Source of the DNA: Pseudopedobacter sp038237895 | GTDB lineage: Bacteria > Bacteroidota > Bacteroidia > Sphingobacteriales > Sphingobacteriaceae | DNA length: 19,270 nucleotides | Reading direction: 5' to 3' | NCBI GenBank assembly: GCA_038237895.1 | Contig: JBBRYE010000065.1 | Location: 1-19,270 of the forward strand | Shown: positions 16,835-19,270 of the stretch, piece by piece | Numbering within the stretch: the first letter of the stretch is position 1 | How the letters are laid out: the number at the start of each line of letters is the position of its first letter | Notes under the pieces: model-generated | Database searches by the model: none | What the model was told of the DNA's origin: nothing | What the model saw: the letters and a program-made list of their open reading frames with translations, nothing else | Made by a program: the position numbers and the translations under genes

Positions 16835-19270
16835 ATGAAAAAAAGTTTCCTTTTTTTTGGTGTTTTATTTTTAGCGATATTTTTTAAAGCTAAAGCAGCT
16901 CAAATTACAGCAATTGGTGATGCTGGCATAGTGTTTAAAGGCTGGGGAACAGCTTCAACCTGGGATTTAGGCAGAGTTCCAAACTCAACTGATGACGTGG
17001 TAATTCCTATGGATGCTGAAGTATCTATAGGAACCTCAAACATTACTGTAAATTCTATTAGTGTGATGGGTAAACTTACAGTTTCAAATTCTCTTACAGT
17101 TTTAAATCTTAAAACTCGTTATATGATGATTATGGGCTCTGGTGCTATATTTACTTGGGGTACAGAGGCAAATCCGTTTTTAGGCACAGGAACATTAACT
17201 TTAACGGGTCAAACCATTACCGATCTTATTCCCAATACCAATAATTTTTCTAAAGGAATTATGGTAATGAGCGGGGGTTTATTAGATATCCATGGTCAAC
17301 CAAAAACCTCTTGGACACATATAGGTGTAACAGCTAATGCAAATTCTACCTCATTAACATTAGCGGCAGATTTACCTGTTACAGGCTGGGCAAATGGAGA
17401 TTCAATAGTTATAAGTTCTACAGATTATGATAATTTACACGCTGAAAAACTCAAAATTTCTACTGTAAATTTAGCAACAAGAGTAGTTAATTTAACATCA
17501 AATTTGAAGTGGAATCATTTTGGGCAAAAATTATTTTATGGTACCGATACTAAAGGATTTGACCAAAGAGCGGAAGTTGGTTTAATTACTAAAAATATTA
17601 CCATACAAGGTGAATTTATTACGGGTACAGATGTTGGATATGGTGGCTATATTATGTCTATGACTAATTCAACAACCAGGATAGAAAATATTAGTCTCTT
17701 TAATATGGGGCAAAATGGAAATCGAGGATCCTACCCAATGCATTGGCATTTAGCAGGAAATACAACAGGCAATTATTTAAAGTCTACAACCATAAGAAAT
17801 TCTTTTAACAGAGGAGTTGTTTTACATGGTACAGATAATGTTTTAGTAGAAAACAACATGCTTTATCAACACAGAGGACATGGATATATGTTAGAGGATG
17901 GGGATGAAGAAAACAATACATTTAAAAATAATTTAGGTATAAGCACTACCGCCCCAAGGGTAGGTTTTGCGGTTGAGCCAAGTGAGATGTCTCCAGCAAC
18001 TTTTTGGATCACTAATCCAAACAATAGTTTTAATGGAAACGTGGCAGCAGGTAGTGTTACTGTCGGTTTTTGGATTATTCCGGTTTCTAAGGTTTTAAGA
18101 CCTAACAGTATTAAAGAAAATGCAAATTCTGATTATTCTCCAAGAAAATTTAAGCTTAAAGAATTTACTGATAATACGGCACATACTTGTAGAATTCAGA
18201 ATCTGGCATTAGAGGGTAATATGAATTATCAGTTAATTAATGGCTCAAATGTAAAATCCGAATCATTATTTGACCCTAGATATCCTGATTTAGATGTTAA
18301 TAACGTAACCTTGAAACATGTTTTTAATAATTTTACTAGTTATAAAGGTGCCCAAAACGGAGTTTGGACAAGGGCAGGCGTTACCAACGAATTTATAGGG
18401 TGTTATTTTGGAGATGCATCATTTATGGCCTTTTTATCTTTTAATGGGGTGGTTAGAAATTCATATTTCGCAGCTTTAACTCCAAATAAAGGTAGTGGCG
18501 ATACATCTCCAACAACCAGAGATCAGCCCAATCAAGATAATATTTTAGGATTTCAAATGTACAATGGTTCTACTGATATTTTTAACGTTCACTTTGCAGG
18601 ATTTTACGACCCTACAAAAGCTATCGCAATAGGCAACAGACAATCTAGTGGTAAATTCCCAAATTTTACGGCAACCAACTTAACTTTTGAAAACGATGGC
18701 ACAAGTACAAGTCTTAAAAAAGTAGATTTTTCTTATCAATCAATCACAGAAGATCCATCAAAGAGTACTTTATTTGTTGCTGGTTTAATAGATGTAGATG
18801 GTAATTTAACCGGGACAGCTGGCGCAAGAATTACACCAAGAATTTATAATACAAAGCCAACAAATCCTTTGTATGATAATCGCATTTATGATGCAAATTT
18901 TAACATTCCAAAGCTATCTTCTAATTATACATTAAATAGCAATTGGAGTGCTTACATTACTAAAAATACTAAATACGGTATTTTACAAAATTTTTGTGGC
19001 TGGGGATTAAATCCTTTAGTACCAGGTGATCCAGGTTATCTAGAAGATAAATTTGCATATCTGTTTAGGTCAGATGGTGCCGCTACTTTCGAACAACTAC
19101 ATAGAGGATATAATTGTCAAATACCTATAATTTTAGAAGAAAAAAATAGTGCTGGCGACATCAGGCCAGGTATTATTTATTCAACCCAATATCATGAATT
19201 ACCAAACCGAATTCAATCAGAATTTCAATGGACTACTAATGGAGCAAATACAATAGCGGCCTATTTAAAT
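16835..19270 (+). CDS. Second G8-domain CEMIP/TMEM2-like beta-helix protein, 3' end outside window
   Basis: The frame starts at ATG 16835 and stays open to the last base (812 codons), so the C-terminus is missing. A signal peptide (about 1-22, ending KAKAA) is followed by a G8 domain with GWGTASTWDLGRVP (36-49) and DDVVIP. The same beta-helix core as the protein at 4709-8143 follows: YPMHWHLAG with His303/His305, RNSFNRGVVLHGTDN, GHGYMLEDGDEEN, ITNPNNSFNG and GFWIIPV. By hand count, 64 of 100 residues are identical to that paralog over residues 201-300, in register without gaps. It is transcribed divergently from the 689-residue gene. A T9SS domain is likely by analogy but lies beyond the window. 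Probable function: extracellular attack on, or binding of, a polysaccharide; the substrate is unknown. Confidence 0.9.
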   Translation, partial: MKKSFLFFGVLFLAIFFKAKAAQITAIGDAGIVFKGWGTASTWDLGRVPNSTDDVVIPMDAEVSIGTSNITVNSISVMGKLTVSNSLTVLNLKTRYMMIMGSGAIFTWGTEANPFLGTGTLTLTGQTITDLIPNTNNFSKGIMVMSGGLLDIHGQPKTSWTHIGVTANANSTSLTLAADLPVTGWANGDSIVISSTDYDNLHAEKLKISTVNLATRVVNLTSNLKWNHFGQKLFYGTDTKGFDQRAEVGLITKNITIQGEFITGTDVGYGGYIMSMTNSTTRIENISLFNMGQNGNRGSYPMHWHLAGNTTGNYLKSTTIRNSFNRGVVLHGTDNVLVENNMLYQHRGHGYMLEDGDEENNTFKNNLGISTTAPRVGFAVEPSEMSPATFWITNPNNSFNGNVAAGSVTVGFWIIPVSKVLRPNSIKENANSDYSPRKFKLKEFTDNTAHTCRIQNLALEGNMNYQLINGSNVKSESLFDPRYPDLDVNNVTLKHVFNNFTSYKGAQNGVWTRAGVTNEFIGCYFGDASFMAFLSFNGVVRNSYFAALTPNKGSGDTSPTTRDQPNQDNILGFQMYNGSTDIFNVHFAGFYDPTKAIAIGNRQSSGKFPNFTATNLTFENDGTSTSLKKVDFSYQSITEDPSKSTLFVAGLIDVDGNLTGTAGARITPRIYNTKPTNPLYDNRIYDANFNIPKLSSNYTLNSNWSAYITKNTKYGILQNFCGWGLNPLVPGDPGYLEDKFAYLFRSDGAATFEQLHRGYNCQIPIILEEKNSAGDIRPGIIYSTQYHELPNRIQSEFQWTTNGANTIAAYLN

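Noticed and set aside
1..19270. CRISPR array, tRNA/rRNA, insertion sequence or phage genes
   Set aside because: No regularly spaced repeats, tRNA-like cloverleaf, transposase or phage proteins were seen by eye; the window is filled by metabolic genes.

Overview
The window comes from an AT-rich member of the Bacteroidota, most likely a Flavobacteriia- or Sphingobacteriia-type polysaccharide degrader. The signs are a type IX secretion (T9SS) sorting domain on a large secreted protein, A-rich leaders without Shine-Dalgarno sequences, a TTG-N19-TAnnTTTG-like promoter, and an arabinose regulator of the Nudix-related AraR type known from Bacteroides. It reads as part of a polysaccharide utilization locus (PUL) centred on an L-arabinose-containing, probably sulfated glycan. 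No SusC/SusD pair or sugar transporter lies within the window.

Layout. Positions 2-4456 (+) hold two tandem, closely related secreted sulfatases (the first truncated by the window edge) and a secreted GH43-type glycosidase, closely spaced like an operon and followed by a hairpin. Positions 4709-8143 (+) hold a 1144-residue G8-domain, right-handed beta-helix protein with a T9SS C-terminal domain. It resembles the vertebrate hyaluronidases CEMIP and CEMIP2/TMEM2. A strong terminator, possibly bidirectional, separates it from the minus-strand genes. Positions 16618-8398 (-), in transcription order, hold a large secreted protein of unknown function, a lipoprotein-type aldose 1-epimerase (galM), a Nudix-like regulator (araR), then araB, araD and araA. 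Positions 16835-19270 (+) begin a second G8/CEMIP-like protein, a paralog of the first, cut by the window end.

Proposed working. Exported sulfatases, GH43, the G8 beta-helix proteins and the unknown 689-residue protein attack an external polysaccharide. GalM interconverts sugar anomers in the envelope. AraA, AraB and AraD take L-arabinose through L-ribulose and L-ribulose-5-phosphate to D-xylulose-5-phosphate. Two nearly identical 13-bp imperfect palindromes, one before araB and one overlapping the -33 element before galM, are good candidate AraR operators. The most interesting features are the CEMIP-like pair in a sulfatase/arabinose setting, the unrecognised 689-residue protein, and the putative AraR operator pair.
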